64,000 nt of DNA from an uncultured Thalassolituus sp. (GTDB lineage Bacteria; Pseudomonadota; Gammaproteobacteria; Pseudomonadales; Oceanobacteraceae), in the NCBI RefSeq assembly GCF_950066645.1, contig NZ_CATMFB010000005.1:154148-218147 (forward strand), written 5' to 3'. Position 1 is the stretch's first letter. Every line of letters starts with the position of its first letter. The notes below the pieces were generated by a model. The model worked only from the letters and a program-made list of their open reading frames with translations, had not been told where the DNA came from and did not search any database. The position numbers were made by a program, and so were the translations under genes. This document shows, piece after piece, positions 63,925-64,000 of this stretch.

Positions 63925-64000
63925 TGGTGGGTCGTGCTGGACTCGAACCAGCGACCAATTGGTTAAAAGCCAACTGCTCTACCAACTGAGCTAACGACCC
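63925..64000 (-). tRNA. tRNA-Lys (TTT), copy 2
   Basis: This is a second, identical 76-nt tRNA-Lys gene on the minus strand, complete exactly at the window edge. An 85-bp spacer separates it from copy 1. The pair probably belongs to a longer tRNA cluster that continues beyond the window. Confidence 0.96.

Overview
The window looks like chromosomal DNA of a free-living, probably marine gammaproteobacterium. The housekeeping order supports this: nadA next to a tRNA-Lys cluster, purC-MBL hydrolase-bamC-dapA, a bepA/tusA/perM block, and an Entner-Doudoroff operon beside galU. The gene styles recall Oceanospirillales or Pseudomonas relatives. I cannot name a genus from sequence alone.

Bases 1-11000 hold part of a thiamine operon (thiC and partial thiO, minus strand, behind a TPP riboswitch), three hotdog thioesterases, a signalling trio (CheY-like receiver, CheC-like phosphatase, PAS-GGDEF protein with a degenerate GGELF site), and a translationally coupled AraC regulator and hybrid histidine kinase. 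A monofunctional prephenate dehydratase follows. Bases 11400-22100 form a carbohydrate and osmolyte block. It holds glycerate kinase, a phosphoglycerate-glycoside phosphatase, glucosyl-3-phosphoglycerate synthase and a GH13 glucosylglycerate phosphorylase-like enzyme, which together could make and recycle glucosylglycerate. Next comes the zwf-pgl-edd-eda operon, and galU diverges from it. Bases 22200-32900 hold tRNA-Asn and tRNA-Pro, a small Cys-rich protein, envelope proteins (FKBP lipoprotein, two other lipoproteins, an outer-membrane barrel, BamC, BepA) and metabolic genes (purC, dapA, nadA).

Bases 33400-63700 are one co-directional locus of about 30 kb encoding an extracellular contractile injection system (eCIS), a phage-tail-like toxin-delivery particle. 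The core parts, named by the Photorhabdus PVC scheme, are: a Pvc16-like cap (DUF4255), a full-size sheath, a tube protein, a second strongly diverged sheath-like protein, a second tube protein, a Pvc7-like tube/baseplate adaptor, a tiny Pvc6-like DUF5908 protein, a spike split into a gp27-like and a gp5/V-like gene, a gp25-like wedge, gp6/J-like and gp7/I-like baseplate proteins, and a Pvc15-like AAA+ ATPase. The locus ends with a 1222-residue DUF4157 protein that carries an HNH-like nuclease signature, and a TPR protein.

The least explained parts lie between and behind these core genes. They are a 616-aa protein with a hydrophobic C-terminal hairpin inside the baseplate genes, three consecutive large proteins sharing one N-terminal module, a 520-aa protein, and a 260-aa beta-rich protein after the cap gene. 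I see no PAAR tip, no certain tape measure and no recognisable tail fibre. The locus sits exactly between nadA and the tRNA-Lys cluster, genes that are neighbours in E. coli, so it looks like a horizontally acquired insertion at the 3' side of tRNA-Lys. No integrase, capsid or lysis gene is present, so it is a domesticated injection system and not a prophage.
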